Shown here piece after piece: positions 17,232-25,904 of a stretch of DNA of 64,000 bases (position 1 is the first letter of the stretch; each line of letters opens with the position of its first letter). The stretch comes from Pleomorphomonas sp. JP5 (GTDB taxonomy: Bacteria; Pseudomonadota; Alphaproteobacteria; Rhizobiales; Pleomorphomonadaceae). The stretch covers positions 673,237 through 737,236 of the forward strand of contig NZ_JAMDLI010000007.1 of NCBI RefSeq assembly GCF_023721815.1, given 5' to 3'. The notes under the pieces were generated by a model. It was not told the DNA's origin and did not search any database. It saw only the letters and a list, made by a program, of their open reading frames with translations. The translations under genes and the position numbers were made by a program.

Positions 17232-19505
17232 TCAGGCGCGCTCGGCCACCGCGAGAGTGTCGGTACGTTCGTGCACCAGTACCACGCCGGTGAACGCGGG
17301 CAGTATGCTGGCGAGATCGCGGACCATTTCCGCCGCCTCGTCGTCCTGCTCGATGATCGCGTCGGCGACGATCAGCACGGCGTCAACCCGGCCAAGAAGC
17401 GCCTGGAACAGTTCAGGCGAGTGGCGGTGCCCGCAATGCAGGATGATGCGACCAAAATCCTCGGCCAGCTTGTCAACGAAATCGGCGACACGGCCGACGT
17501 CGGCGGCGATATCGTCCGCCGAGTCCGGGCCGCCGACGCCGATGAGCGTCAGGTCGGGCCCTTCCTCGCAAACGGCGATGCTGGTCGCGTCGGCCCTGCC
17601 GGCTATGACGTCGATGACGCCGGGTATCGCCTCGTCGACATAGGCACGATGCAGCGGCAGCTCATCCCAGGATGCATCGATGAGCAGAACGCCGTCCCTG
17701 GTCGGCACGTGGGCGAGACCGAAGGCGATGGTTGCCGCCGCCGGGCCGTGGTCGGCGCCGAGCACGAGGACCAGACGCGACGCGCCGGCCGCCGCCGTGA
17801 TCTTGCGAACGAGTGCTCCGAAAGCCTCGGAGGAGGTCTGGCTGGGCAGGCCGTCGCCGTCGGTAAGGGCGCTCGTCAGGATGTCGCGCGGCATCCGGCC
17901 GACTGACCGACCGCGAAGGTCGCGCTCGAAAGCGCGCGTGGCGACGGTGAACTCCGCAAGAACTGATGGCGCTACGGGCTCTTTTGCCGCGGCACTGCCG
18001 GGAAGAGTCTCATCCTCTACCGGAACTGCCGGTGCCTGCGTGCCGGACGCATCCTCTTCTGGCGGTGTCTCCAGCTCTGGCGGTGACGTCAGGTCTTCGC
18101 GGGGAGGCAGAGGCAGCGAGCCGGTGTCCGTGGGCGCCGCGAAGGCTTCATCGCTTGTCTCCCGATATTCCGGCAAATACCGGCGGCCGCGATAGACGGC
18201 GATGGTCAAAGCCAGACCAAGACCGGCAATGGCGCAAAGGGCCAGAACGAGGGTCTGACGTGGTGCATAGGGATACAGCGGAATGCTGGCTGGTGCGATG
18301 ACGCGGGCATCCGATACCTGCGTATTGGCCTGCAAGGTGATTTCCTCGGTACGCGCGACATAGGTCTTGTACATGTCGGCGCGCAGAGAGGCTTCGTTCT
18401 CGAGTTCGCGCAGCTCAATGGTCCGCTCGCTAGTGTCGGTGACCACGGCGCCAGCATCGTCGAGCGCCTTTCGCGCAGCTGCTTCGGAGGCCGCCGCCAC
18501 CTGGTATTCGGCATCGGCGCTGACAGAGAGGGTCTTGAGCTCACCTTCGATCTGGGCTTCGGCGCGTACGAGATCGGCACGCGCCGCGACCATGCGGGGA
18601 TGGTTCGGGCCGAGGTCCTGACCAAGCTCGCCAACCGTACGAGCGGCGAGTGCCCGTTCGATTTTAAGGCGACTCAGGACCGTGGAATCTATGCCCGTCA
18701 GAGCGGCGTCCGATCCACCGGCGCGGGCGGCGGCGATCTTGTCGCGACGGGCCTTGGCATCCTGGGTGCGTACGCGGGCGGCGACATAGGCGTCGTTGAG
18801 CTGGCGTAACGTATCCTCGTCCACGGACCGGCCGTTTGCCGTGAGAATTCCATGATTCCGGCGGTAGGCTTCGAGCTTTTCCTGGGCGGTCCGTGCCTTC
18901 GCCCTGAGGTCGTCGAGCTGTCGGTTGATGAGGTTGCTCGCCTCGCGGACCGCAGCCTGCTTCACCTCAACCTGGTTTGCGACGAACGCTTCGGCCAGTT
19001 CCTGGGCGATGCGAGCGGAAAGGTCGGCGGCTCTGCTGCGAACCGAAATGTCGAGGACATAGGTCTGGTCGGCGCGCTCAACCTTGATGGCCTTGACCAG
19101 CGCCCTCAGTGTTTCGTCGCGACTGCCCCCGAACTCCGCGTCGCTTTGGAGCCCCAACGTATCGATGACCGTCGAGAGGATCGAGGCGGACGTGACGACA
19201 TTGGCCTGGGTGTCGACCCAGGCAGCATCGACGCCCTGCATTGGCTGCGAAAGGCCAGGCACGGCCACGACCTGCTTGTCGCTGGGGTCGAGCAACACCC
19301 TGGCCGTCGACTGCCAAACCCTGGGGGCAAACGTCGCATAGACAAAGCCTGCGCCGACAAACAGCAGCGTGACCAGCGCAATCAGCCGCCACTGACGGAA
19401 AAGAATGGAAAGCAACAGGCCGATGTCGACCTCGCCCGGGCGGCGTGTTTCCTCGGCCGCCCGCCTAACAGTGCTCTGGTCATCGGATATGATGAGGCTG
19501 TTCAA
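17232..19505 (-). CDS. Wzz/ExoP-like polysaccharide co-polymerase with degenerate BY-kinase domain
   Basis: This protein should control chain length and export of the exopolysaccharide at the inner membrane. From the TTG used here it has 757 residues: a first membrane span (about 36-56), a periplasmic coiled-coil region (about 130-400), a second span (LVLALCAIAGLGLALTIAV, about 415-437), a Pro/Glu-rich linker and a C-terminal kinase-like domain (about 540-757). That domain keeps SEAFGALVRKI and GVLLIDASWDELPLHRAY, but the P-loop reads GADHGPAAATIA with no GK(S/T), the second Asp/Arg of Walker A' is gone, and no C-terminal Tyr cluster is seen, so it is probably inactive. No ATG precedes the first span except one at 19667, which would overlap the divergent gene. 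Confidence 0.8.
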   Translation of the reverse strand: MNSLIISDDQSTVRRAAEETRRPGEVDIGLLLSILFRQWRLIALVTLLFVGAGFVYATFAPRVWQSTARVLLDPSDKQVVAVPGLSQPMQGVDAAWVDTQANVVTSASILSTVIDTLGLQSDAEFGGSRDETLRALVKAIKVERADQTYVLDISVRSRAADLSARIAQELAEAFVANQVEVKQAAVREASNLINRQLDDLRAKARTAQEKLEAYRRNHGILTANGRSVDEDTLRQLNDAYVAARVRTQDAKARRDKIAAARAGGSDAALTGIDSTVLSRLKIERALAARTVGELGQDLGPNHPRMVAARADLVRAEAQIEGELKTLSVSADAEYQVAAASEAAARKALDDAGAVVTDTSERTIELRELENEASLRADMYKTYVARTEEITLQANTQVSDARVIAPASIPLYPYAPRQTLVLALCAIAGLGLALTIAVYRGRRYLPEYRETSDEAFAAPTDTGSLPLPPREDLTSPPELETPPEEDASGTQAPAVPVEDETLPGSAAAKEPVAPSVLAEFTVATRAFERDLRGRSVGRMPRDILTSALTDGDGLPSQTSSEAFGALVRKITAAAGASRLVLVLGADHGPAAATIAFGLAHVPTRDGVLLIDASWDELPLHRAYVDEAIPGVIDVIAGRADATSIAVCEEGPDLTLIGVGGPDSADDIAADVGRVADFVDKLAEDFGRIILHCGHRHSPELFQALLGRVDAVLIVADAIIEQDDEAAEMVRDLASILPAFTGVVLVHERTDTLAVAERA

Positions 19506-19686
19506 CTTGCTTATCCGCCCGTGTTTGCAGCTTGTTAACCATAGGGCGGCGCGCTTAAGGAAACGTGAACGATGTCGATCGAAATAGAGGTACCGATCCT
19601 CCTCGCGAAGACCGCGAGTTAACCATGCAGTCGTGACGATCCCACTCAAGTTTTCAGAAGGTTTCACCCACGGGATCGACCTCAGT

Positions 19687-20994
19687 ATGGCATTGCGGGC
19701 TTTTCAGCTTCCCGTTTCCTATCGCGCCGGCAGTGCCGGCTTTGCGATCGACGTCCGACCGTTCGCGGTGGGGCTGACGGTTCTGTCCGTGCTCGCTCTC
19801 TTTCTTCTGTCCGGACCGATGCTCAACCTCTTGGGCGTCCCCTATGACGCGGCGGGCGGCAGCCCGCTCCTCAAGATTCATCCGGCCAGCTACCTGTCCG
19901 TTCTGGCGCTTGTCGCCTGGATCGTTGTCGACGGTGGCCTCGGACCATTTCTTGGTCGCAGTTGGCGGGACAGCCCTGGCCTAGTGGTTCTCTTCCTCGC
20001 CATCGGTCTTCTCGCTTTCCAGGTCATTGGGGTTCAGAAAACGCCGATTTCCCAGGTAACCGACAACTTCGTGATGACGGCCTGCCTGTTCGCTTCCCTC
20101 GTCCGCCTGGACCCGCGCGAGATGCGGTTTGTCGCACTGCTCGTGCAGGGCATCCTCGTGCTCAACAGCTCTCTCGGTTACGCCGAAGGGCTTAGCGGCT
20201 TCCGTTTGACCCCTCTCTATGTCAACGGCGAACTGCTCACATGGGAGTGGCGGGCAACGGCGCTGCTTGGCCATCCCTTGATGAACGCCATGGTCACGAC
20301 GGTTTGCCTGGTATCGCTAGCCTTGGGTGTCGGGCCGTTCCGAACGGTGCCGCGTCTCCTTCTGGTCGTGTTCCACTTTGGAGCGCTGTTTTTCTTTGGC
20401 GGTCGTACCGCCATCGTTCTGTCGGCCGCTGCCCTTTTCGCCATTGCCGCCTTCTCGGGCGCTCGGCTGTTGCTCGGACGCCGTTTTCCATTGCCGGTGG
20501 CCGCTGCCGCCATCTTTGCCGCGACGCTGCTGGTGATCGGTGCCGTTCTGGTCGTCGACGGCGGCATGGTCGACCGCCTGATTGGCCGTTTCATCAATGA
20601 CGACGGCAGCGCCATGGCGCGCGTTGCCATGTTGTCGATCTTTCGCGACATGTCCTGGTCGGAGGTGATCTTCGCGCCGGATGTTGTTTCCGTGAAGGCG
20701 ATGCTGCCGAGGATCGGAACGCCGATCGCCATCGAGAGCGCCTATATCGGCTTCATCGCCTATTATGGCGGCTTCGTCACACTGTTCTTTCTGATGGGGC
20801 TCGCCGCCTTTTTCGCCGAACTGGTCCGACGTTTCGGGGCAACCGTCCTCCTTCCGCTCGGCATCTACTTCCTGATATCGACGGCGGTATCTTCCTTCTC
20901 CACCAAGTCGATCGAGCTTGGCCTGCTCACCACACTCGTCATCACGGCCTTTGCCAGCCGCCTTCGGCCGCCGGAAAGGTCGTCATCATGCTGA
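19687..20994 (+). CDS. Polysaccharide polymerase (Wzy/O-antigen-ligase-like membrane protein)
   Basis: This highly hydrophobic 435-residue protein has about ten to twelve spans and resembles the VpsF/Wzy class of exopolysaccharide polymerases. It has a large extracytoplasmic loop before FFGGRTAIVLSAAALFAIAAF, and GRFINDDGSAMARVAMLSIF follows the next span; an RT or GR-x-A block in this place is usual in Wzy/ligase proteins. Family assignment rests on topology and locus, not on a decisive motif. The frame allows an earlier GTG at 19633; the ATG was chosen because it sits nearer the first span. It overlaps the flippase gene by seven bases. Confidence 0.75.
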   Translation: MALRAFQLPVSYRAGSAGFAIDVRPFAVGLTVLSVLALFLLSGPMLNLLGVPYDAAGGSPLLKIHPASYLSVLALVAWIVVDGGLGPFLGRSWRDSPGLVVLFLAIGLLAFQVIGVQKTPISQVTDNFVMTACLFASLVRLDPREMRFVALLVQGILVLNSSLGYAEGLSGFRLTPLYVNGELLTWEWRATALLGHPLMNAMVTTVCLVSLALGVGPFRTVPRLLLVVFHFGALFFFGGRTAIVLSAAALFAIAAFSGARLLLGRRFPLPVAAAAIFAATLLVIGAVLVVDGGMVDRLIGRFINDDGSAMARVAMLSIFRDMSWSEVIFAPDVVSVKAMLPRIGTPIAIESAYIGFIAYYGGFVTLFFLMGLAAFFAELVRRFGATVLLPLGIYFLISTAVSSFSTKSIELGLLTTLVITAFASRLRPPERSSSC

Positions 20995-22436
20995 TCCGTC
21001 AGACGCTCCTCTATCTGCCGGCACAGTTCCTGTCGCCGGTCGCCCAGTTCCTGTCGGTAATGATCTGGACCTGGTGGTTGTCGCCGGCCGAGATGTCCAC
21101 CTTCGTGCTCGTCACCTCGACGCAGGAACTGGCCTACATGTTGAGCCGCTCCTGGTTTTCTTTCTACACGCTGCGCTTCCTGCCCCCGTCGGAGAATGTT
21201 GCCGGGCGCCGCCGCTACCTTGAGACCGAGACGACGCTTCTCGTTCTGATGACGCTTCCGGAGCTTGGCGCCGCCGCTCTCTCCATGCATTTTTTCGACG
21301 GACGCGGCGATCCTCTCCTCGTCTTTCTGATCATCGCCGCCTACTACGTGACGCGCGGCCTCAACAATCACTTCGGCGAGCGGGCCAGAGCGCAGGACAA
21401 GATTCTTGCCTACACGCTCCTGTTGACGTCGGGCCCGGTCGGTGGCCTTGTCGCGGGCATTGCCTCCATCGAGCTCTTCGGTGCTTCCGCCGGCCAGCTT
21501 CTGATAGCCTACGCGGCGATGCAGGCCCTTGGCACCGCCATTGCACTTCCGATGATCGGCGCGAGCCTCAAGACGGCCCGTCTCGACCTTGCCATCTTGA
21601 AGGCGGCCATTCTGAATGGTGGGCCAATGTTGGCCGTCAACGGGATCGGATGGTTCGGCGAGAACGGTATTCGCTATGTTGTCGACTACATCGGCGGTTC
21701 GGCCGCCTTTGGCTTGATGGCGGTTGGCTGGGGGCTCGGCCGACGCTCGGCTTCCGTCGCATCGATGCTGGTGTCCGTGGCCGCTTTCCCGATCGCCTCC
21801 CGCCTGATCAATGCCGGCGACCGCAATGCCGCGCTTGAACAACTCAAGGTCAACGCGGCCCTTCTCACCGCCGTGCTGCTCCCTTCGGTGGTGGGGCTTT
21901 GGCTTGTTACCGACATTCTCGTCGACCTCGCTGTCGCCGAGACATATCGCGACGTGACCCGGTCGATTCTCGGGCTTGCGGCATTCGGTGGCATGATCCG
22001 CGCCTATCATGCCCACGCCACCGGCCAGATGCTGACGCTCGACAGCCGATATGGACTGCTGGTCATTATCGGGCTGTTCGAGGTCGTGGCCACCGCGGGC
22101 CTAGCCGTCGTCGGCTTCTCGATGAACTATCTCGTCGGCGTGGTCATCGGCGCGCTGATCGCTTCAGGCCTGACGCTGGCCCTTTCGGCCACCATTGCCA
22201 TCAGGTTGTGCGGTTTCCGCGTCCCCGTGCTTGACACTGTTCGCATCGCGCTAGCGACGACCATCATGGGGGGCGTTGTCTATGCGATAGATTGGCCGCA
22301 CACCGCCCTTGGTCTTGTGGGCGCCACGCTGATTGGCGGTCTTTCCTATACCGTGGCGCTCGCCGCCGTCTATTATAGGCATCTGCCGCCACTGGTCGGC
22401 CTTATCACTGCAAAGTTCGCGGGGACGCGCCCATGA
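20988..22436 (+). CDS. Wzx-like lipid-linked polysaccharide flippase
   Basis: The 482-residue membrane protein has about 12-14 hydrophobic spans without large soluble domains, as in the MATE/Wzx (polysaccharide biosynthesis) superfamily. Opening residues are QTLLYLPAQFLSPVAQFLSVMIWTWW split by polar turns, and GENGIRYVVDYIGGSAAFGL lies mid-protein. It probably flips the lipid-linked repeat unit made by the locus's glycosyltransferases for the adjacent polymerase. The ATG lies seven bases before the polymerase gene's stop, and the gene ends in an ATGA overlap with the UPF0303 gene. Confidence 0.82.
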   Translation: MLIRQTLLYLPAQFLSPVAQFLSVMIWTWWLSPAEMSTFVLVTSTQELAYMLSRSWFSFYTLRFLPPSENVAGRRRYLETETTLLVLMTLPELGAAALSMHFFDGRGDPLLVFLIIAAYYVTRGLNNHFGERARAQDKILAYTLLLTSGPVGGLVAGIASIELFGASAGQLLIAYAAMQALGTAIALPMIGASLKTARLDLAILKAAILNGGPMLAVNGIGWFGENGIRYVVDYIGGSAAFGLMAVGWGLGRRSASVASMLVSVAAFPIASRLINAGDRNAALEQLKVNAALLTAVLLPSVVGLWLVTDILVDLAVAETYRDVTRSILGLAAFGGMIRAYHAHATGQMLTLDSRYGLLVIIGLFEVVATAGLAVVGFSMNYLVGVVIGALIASGLTLALSATIAIRLCGFRVPVLDTVRIALATTIMGGVVYAIDWPHTALGLVGATLIGGLSYTVALAAVYYRHLPPLVGLITAKFAGTRP

Positions 22437-22912
22437 CGTTTATTTCCCAGGATTTTCTCGACGATCTCTTGGCGCAAGAAGAGCGTCTGCAGTTTCCCTC
22501 CTTCGATAACGAAACCGCCATCGAACTCGGCCTTCTTATGGTGGAGCTCGGTCGTTCCCGCAGCTTGCCGATCACCATCGATGTGAGGCGAGCCGGCCAG
22601 CAACTCTTCCATGTAGCGCTCCCTGGGACCAGCGCCGACAACGACGAGTGGGTCATCCGAAAGAACGCCGTTGTCATGCGCTTCGGCCACTCCTCTTACT
22701 ACATGGGGAGAAGAGCGGCCTTGAAGGACGTGCCGTTCCATGAGGCGATGCTCGTCGATCCGCGCGAATATGCCGCCCATGGCGGCGCTTTCCCGATCAG
22801 GGTGATCGGCACCGGACTCGTCGGCACCGCCACAGTATCGGGACTGCCGCAGCACGAGGACCATGCCCTCGTCGTCGAGGCCATCGAAGGCTTTCTCGCA
22901 AGGCGGAGCTGA
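22433..22912 (+). CDS. UPF0303 / heme-degrading-domain (HbpS-like) protein
   Basis: The 159-residue soluble protein matches the UPF0303 family, related to HbpS/GlcG (DUF336) proteins that bind heme or cofactors. Typical blocks are LGLLMVELGRSRSLPITIDV, WVIRKNAVVMRFGHSSYYMGR, GGAFPIRVIGTGLVGTATVSG and LPQHEDHALVVEAIE. The conserved RFGHSS and GLPQHEDH are both present. Its biochemical role is unknown. The start overlaps the flippase stop (ATGA), a coupling that is not obviously functional; it may simply share the mRNA. Confidence 0.88.
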   Translation: MTFISQDFLDDLLAQEERLQFPSFDNETAIELGLLMVELGRSRSLPITIDVRRAGQQLFHVALPGTSADNDEWVIRKNAVVMRFGHSSYYMGRRAALKDVPFHEAMLVDPREYAAHGGAFPIRVIGTGLVGTATVSGLPQHEDHALVVEAIEGFLARRS

Positions 22913-23127
22913 AATCTTCAGGTGGCCGGTGACCGGTCGGAAATGTCTCGCTGCATCAAGGCCGAAAGGTGCCGTGCGCGGTCGGATCCACCGACGGTGC
23001 ATTCCTGCATTTGCTCCGGCGACGGGGCTCGACTTTGCCTTCCGTCTGCGTACATAACGAGCGTGACCGTTTTTCAGGCGCGCCGTTGGGCGTTGAGGCT
23101 GCGAGCCTCGAAGGGGAGTACCGGTTC

Positions 23128-24057
23128 GTGGAGATCAAGTGGCTCGAGGATTTCGTGAGCCTCGCCAACACGCGCAGTTTCTCGCGCTCCGCAGTGGAGC
23201 GCCGCGTCACGCAGTCCGCTTTCAGTCGCCGTATCCAGCAGCTGGAGCAATGGCTCGGCGTACCGCTGGTTGATCGCTCAACCTACCCGACCACGCTCAC
23301 CGCTGAAGGTCGTCGTTTTCGCGAGACTGCCGAGGAGGTGTTGCGTCTCATCCTTCTCGAGCGCGCGGAGTTGCGTTCGGGGCGGGCGCAAGGGCAGGGC
23401 ATTCTCACCTTCTCGACGCTGCATTCCCTGTCGATTTCCTTTTTCCCGTGGTGGCTCAAGGATGTCGAGGCGGGGTTCGGGCCGATCCATGCCCGGTTGA
23501 TCACCGAGAACTTCCACGACAGCATTCGAATGTTCGCGGAAGGCGATTGCGATTTCCTGCTCACCTACGAGCATCCGCGCGTGCCGGTGCTGCTCGACCC
23601 CGAGCGTTTCCCTTCCCTGGACCTTGGTGGTGACAGGGTGATCCCGGTATCGGCCCCTGATGAGTCCGGGGCGCCGTTGTTCCCGCTCCCCGGTGGGGCG
23701 GACAAGCCGGTCCCCTATCTTGCCTACGCGCCGGAGACCTTCCTCGGCCGGCTCGTGTCCGTGCTTCTCGCCGAGCGCGGCGAAGCGCTGAATCTCGCCA
23801 AGATCTACGAAAACCCGATGGCCGAGGCGATCAAGACCATGGCGATCACCGGGCGCGGCGTGGCCTGGCTCCCCGCGAACACAATCAAGGCGGAGATCGA
23901 GTCGGGAAAGCTGGTGGCCGTCGATCCCGAGGCGGTGATCGAGATGCGCATCCGCATCTACCGCAACATGGACAAGGTGCGCGCCCGAGTCGAGCGCCTG
24001 TGGACCTATCTCAAGGATCACACCGACGCGGCTCCGACGGCCCACGCGCCCTCCTGA
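23128..24057 (+). CDS. LysR-family transcriptional regulator (HypT-like)
   Basis: This 309-residue regulator has an N-terminal winged HTH (about 1-62: EIKWLEDFVSLANTRSFSRS, then TQSAFSRRIQQLEQWLG) and a C-terminal effector domain. The HTH region resembles E. coli HypT/YjiE. The GTG at 23128 was chosen because AAGGGGAG stands about nine bases upstream and the family begins VEIKWLE; the frame is open further back but lacks homology. It precedes codA by 23 bases on the same strand, so it is probably co-transcribed and may control pyrimidine salvage. The effector is unknown, and HypT's hypochlorite sensing should not be assumed. Confidence 0.87.
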   Translation: MEIKWLEDFVSLANTRSFSRSAVERRVTQSAFSRRIQQLEQWLGVPLVDRSTYPTTLTAEGRRFRETAEEVLRLILLERAELRSGRAQGQGILTFSTLHSLSISFFPWWLKDVEAGFGPIHARLITENFHDSIRMFAEGDCDFLLTYEHPRVPVLLDPERFPSLDLGGDRVIPVSAPDESGAPLFPLPGGADKPVPYLAYAPETFLGRLVSVLLAERGEALNLAKIYENPMAEAIKTMAITGRGVAWLPANTIKAEIESGKLVAVDPEAVIEMRIRIYRNMDKVRARVERLWTYLKDHTDAAPTAHAPS

Positions 24058-24080
24058 ACTCCGTCCGACCGAGGCTCGCC

Positions 24081-25373
24081 ATGCTCGACCTACTCATTGA
24101 AAACGCCAATCTCGCCGACGGCCGCACCGGTGTCGACATCGCCATCAGCGACGGTCGCATCGTCGACATCGGGCCGGCCATCGGTGGACCGGCTCGCTCG
24201 ACCGTCAATGCGACCGGGCGGCTGGTGACGCCGCCATTCGTCGATCCGCACTTCCACATGGACGCGACGCTGTCACTCGGTCTGCCGCGCATGAACCGAT
24301 CGGGCACGCTGTTGGAGGGCATCGCGCTGTGGGGCGAACTGAAGCCTCTCCTGACCCAGGAGGCGGTGGTGGAGCGGGCTCTCCGCTACTGCGATCTGGC
24401 CGTCAGCCAGGGGCTGCTCGCCATCCGCAGCCACGTTGACGTCTGCGATGACCGGCTTCTGGCCGTCGAAGCACTCCTTGAGGTGAAGAAGCGGGTCGCC
24501 CCCTATATCGATCTGCAGCTCGTCGCCTTCCCGCAGGATGGCTTCTATCGGTCACCGACGGCCGAACGCAATCTTCTCAAGGCGCTCGACATGGGCGTCG
24601 ATGTCGTCGGCGGCATTCCGCATTTCGAGCGGACCATGTCCGATGGCGCGGCCTCGGTGCGCCGCCTTTGCGAGATCGCAGCCGAGCGAGGCCTGATGGT
24701 CGATCTCCACTGTGACGAGAGCGACGACCCCTTGTCGCGCCACATCGAGACGTTGGCAGCCGAGACGATCCGCACCGGCCTGCAGGGCAGGGTGGTGGGC
24801 AGCCATCTCACCTCGATGCACTCCATGGACAACTACTATGTTTCCAAGCTGATTCCGCTGATGCGGGAGGCCGGTATCCACGCCGTCGCCAATCCGTTGA
24901 TCAACATAACACTGCAAGGGCGTCACGACACCTACCCGAAGCGGCGCGGCATGACCCGGGTGCCCGAACTGCTGAAAGCCGGCGTCAATGTCGCCTTCGG
25001 CCATGATTGCGTGATGGATCCCTGGTACTCGATGGGGTCGGGCGACATGCTGGAAGTGGCGTCCATGGCTGTGCATGTCGGCCAGATGACGGCGCTCGAT
25101 GCGATCGACGCCGCGTTCCACTGCGTCACCGACCGGGCGGCAAGAGCTATCGGGCTTGAGGACTACGGGCTTGAAGTCGGGAAGGCCGCCAACCTTGTGG
25201 TACTTCAGGCGCGCGATACGGTGGAGGCGATCCGCCTGAAGCCGACGCGTCTCAGCGTGGTGCGGAATGGAAAGGTGATCGCCGACACGGCGCCGCGTAT
25301 GTCTCGGCTCGACCTGCCCGGCCGCCCCAACACGGTCGATCCGGCTGCCTATGCGCCACCGCGCGGCGAGTGA
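24081..25373 (+). CDS. codA: Cytosine deaminase
   Basis: This enzyme deaminates cytosine to uracil (and often isoguanine) for pyrimidine salvage. The 430-residue amidohydrolase carries the metal ligand motif DPHFHMD near 54-60, VDLHCDESDDPLSRH (His and Glu of the active site), SHLTSMHSMDNYY, the CodA block NPLINITLQGRHDTYPKRRG, and FGHDCVMDPWYSMGSG with the catalytic Asp. These blocks line up with E. coli CodA, including the HDxxxDPW motif. It follows the LysR gene by 23 bases and converges on the cupin gene nine bases away. Confidence 0.9.
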   Translation: MLDLLIENANLADGRTGVDIAISDGRIVDIGPAIGGPARSTVNATGRLVTPPFVDPHFHMDATLSLGLPRMNRSGTLLEGIALWGELKPLLTQEAVVERALRYCDLAVSQGLLAIRSHVDVCDDRLLAVEALLEVKKRVAPYIDLQLVAFPQDGFYRSPTAERNLLKALDMGVDVVGGIPHFERTMSDGAASVRRLCEIAAERGLMVDLHCDESDDPLSRHIETLAAETIRTGLQGRVVGSHLTSMHSMDNYYVSKLIPLMREAGIHAVANPLINITLQGRHDTYPKRRGMTRVPELLKAGVNVAFGHDCVMDPWYSMGSGDMLEVASMAVHVGQMTALDAIDAAFHCVTDRAARAIGLEDYGLEVGKAANLVVLQARDTVEAIRLKPTRLSVVRNGKVIADTAPRMSRLDLPGRPNTVDPAAYAPPRGE

Positions 25374-25382
25374 ACCTTTGCG

Positions 25383-25892
25383 TCAGCTCTCGCCGTCCCA
25401 ATAGTCGAGGCTCGCTTCCGGCCAACCCATGAAGCGAAAGCGCTCGGTGCGCGTGGCGTCGCCGGGCGAGATTCGGCCCGTCACCAGGAACTTACCCGAA
25501 TCCGGGTAGTCGACGATGTCGGGCTCCGCCTTGGTCGAAATTGCCAGGTAGCGGAGCGGCGTGTCGGAGGTATTCTCGATCTGGTGGGCGGTCTCCGGGC
25601 CGCCGGAGGGGCAGGAGATGATGTCCCCGGCTCGAACCGGATATCGTTCGGCACCGATGCGAACGTTCCCTTCGCCCTCCAGGATCAGGAACATTTCCTC
25701 GTTGTATCGATGATTGTGAAAGGGCGAGGCGCGGCACCCCGGAGCTGTCTCGATCAGCGAGCAGCCAAGCATCCTGGCGCCTAGCCGGGCACCGATGGCG
25801 GCAAAGCGCGCCGCGTAGCCCTCGGGCGCGGTCCGATCGATGTCGTCTTCGGGGTCGAAGGCGATCTCCGCGAGGTTGACGATCCCAGGCAG
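25383..25892 (-). CDS. Cupin-domain protein with probable CTG start
   Basis: This single-domain cupin has 169 residues. Motif 1 reads PFHNHRYNEEMFLILEGEG and motif 2 covers CPSGGPETAHQIENT, with the metal-ligand His/His/Glu and His positions; the tail has YLAISTKAEPDIVDYPDSGKF. The first ATG in frame is inside the family's N-terminal strand (residue 41 here) and has no SD. The frame opens right after the upstream gene's TGA, and a perfect GGAGG (25902-25898) sits five bases before a CTG at 25892, giving an N-terminus GIVNLAEIAFDPEDD typical of the family. No ATG, GTG or TTG start is available there. Substrate unknown. Confidence 0.78.
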   Translation of the reverse strand: MPGIVNLAEIAFDPEDDIDRTAPEGYAARFAAIGARLGARMLGCSLIETAPGCRASPFHNHRYNEEMFLILEGEGNVRIGAERYPVRAGDIISCPSGGPETAHQIENTSDTPLRYLAISTKAEPDIVDYPDSGKFLVTGRISPGDATRTERFRFMGWPEASLDYWDGES

Positions 25893-25904
25893 CGTTTCCT
25901 CCCG

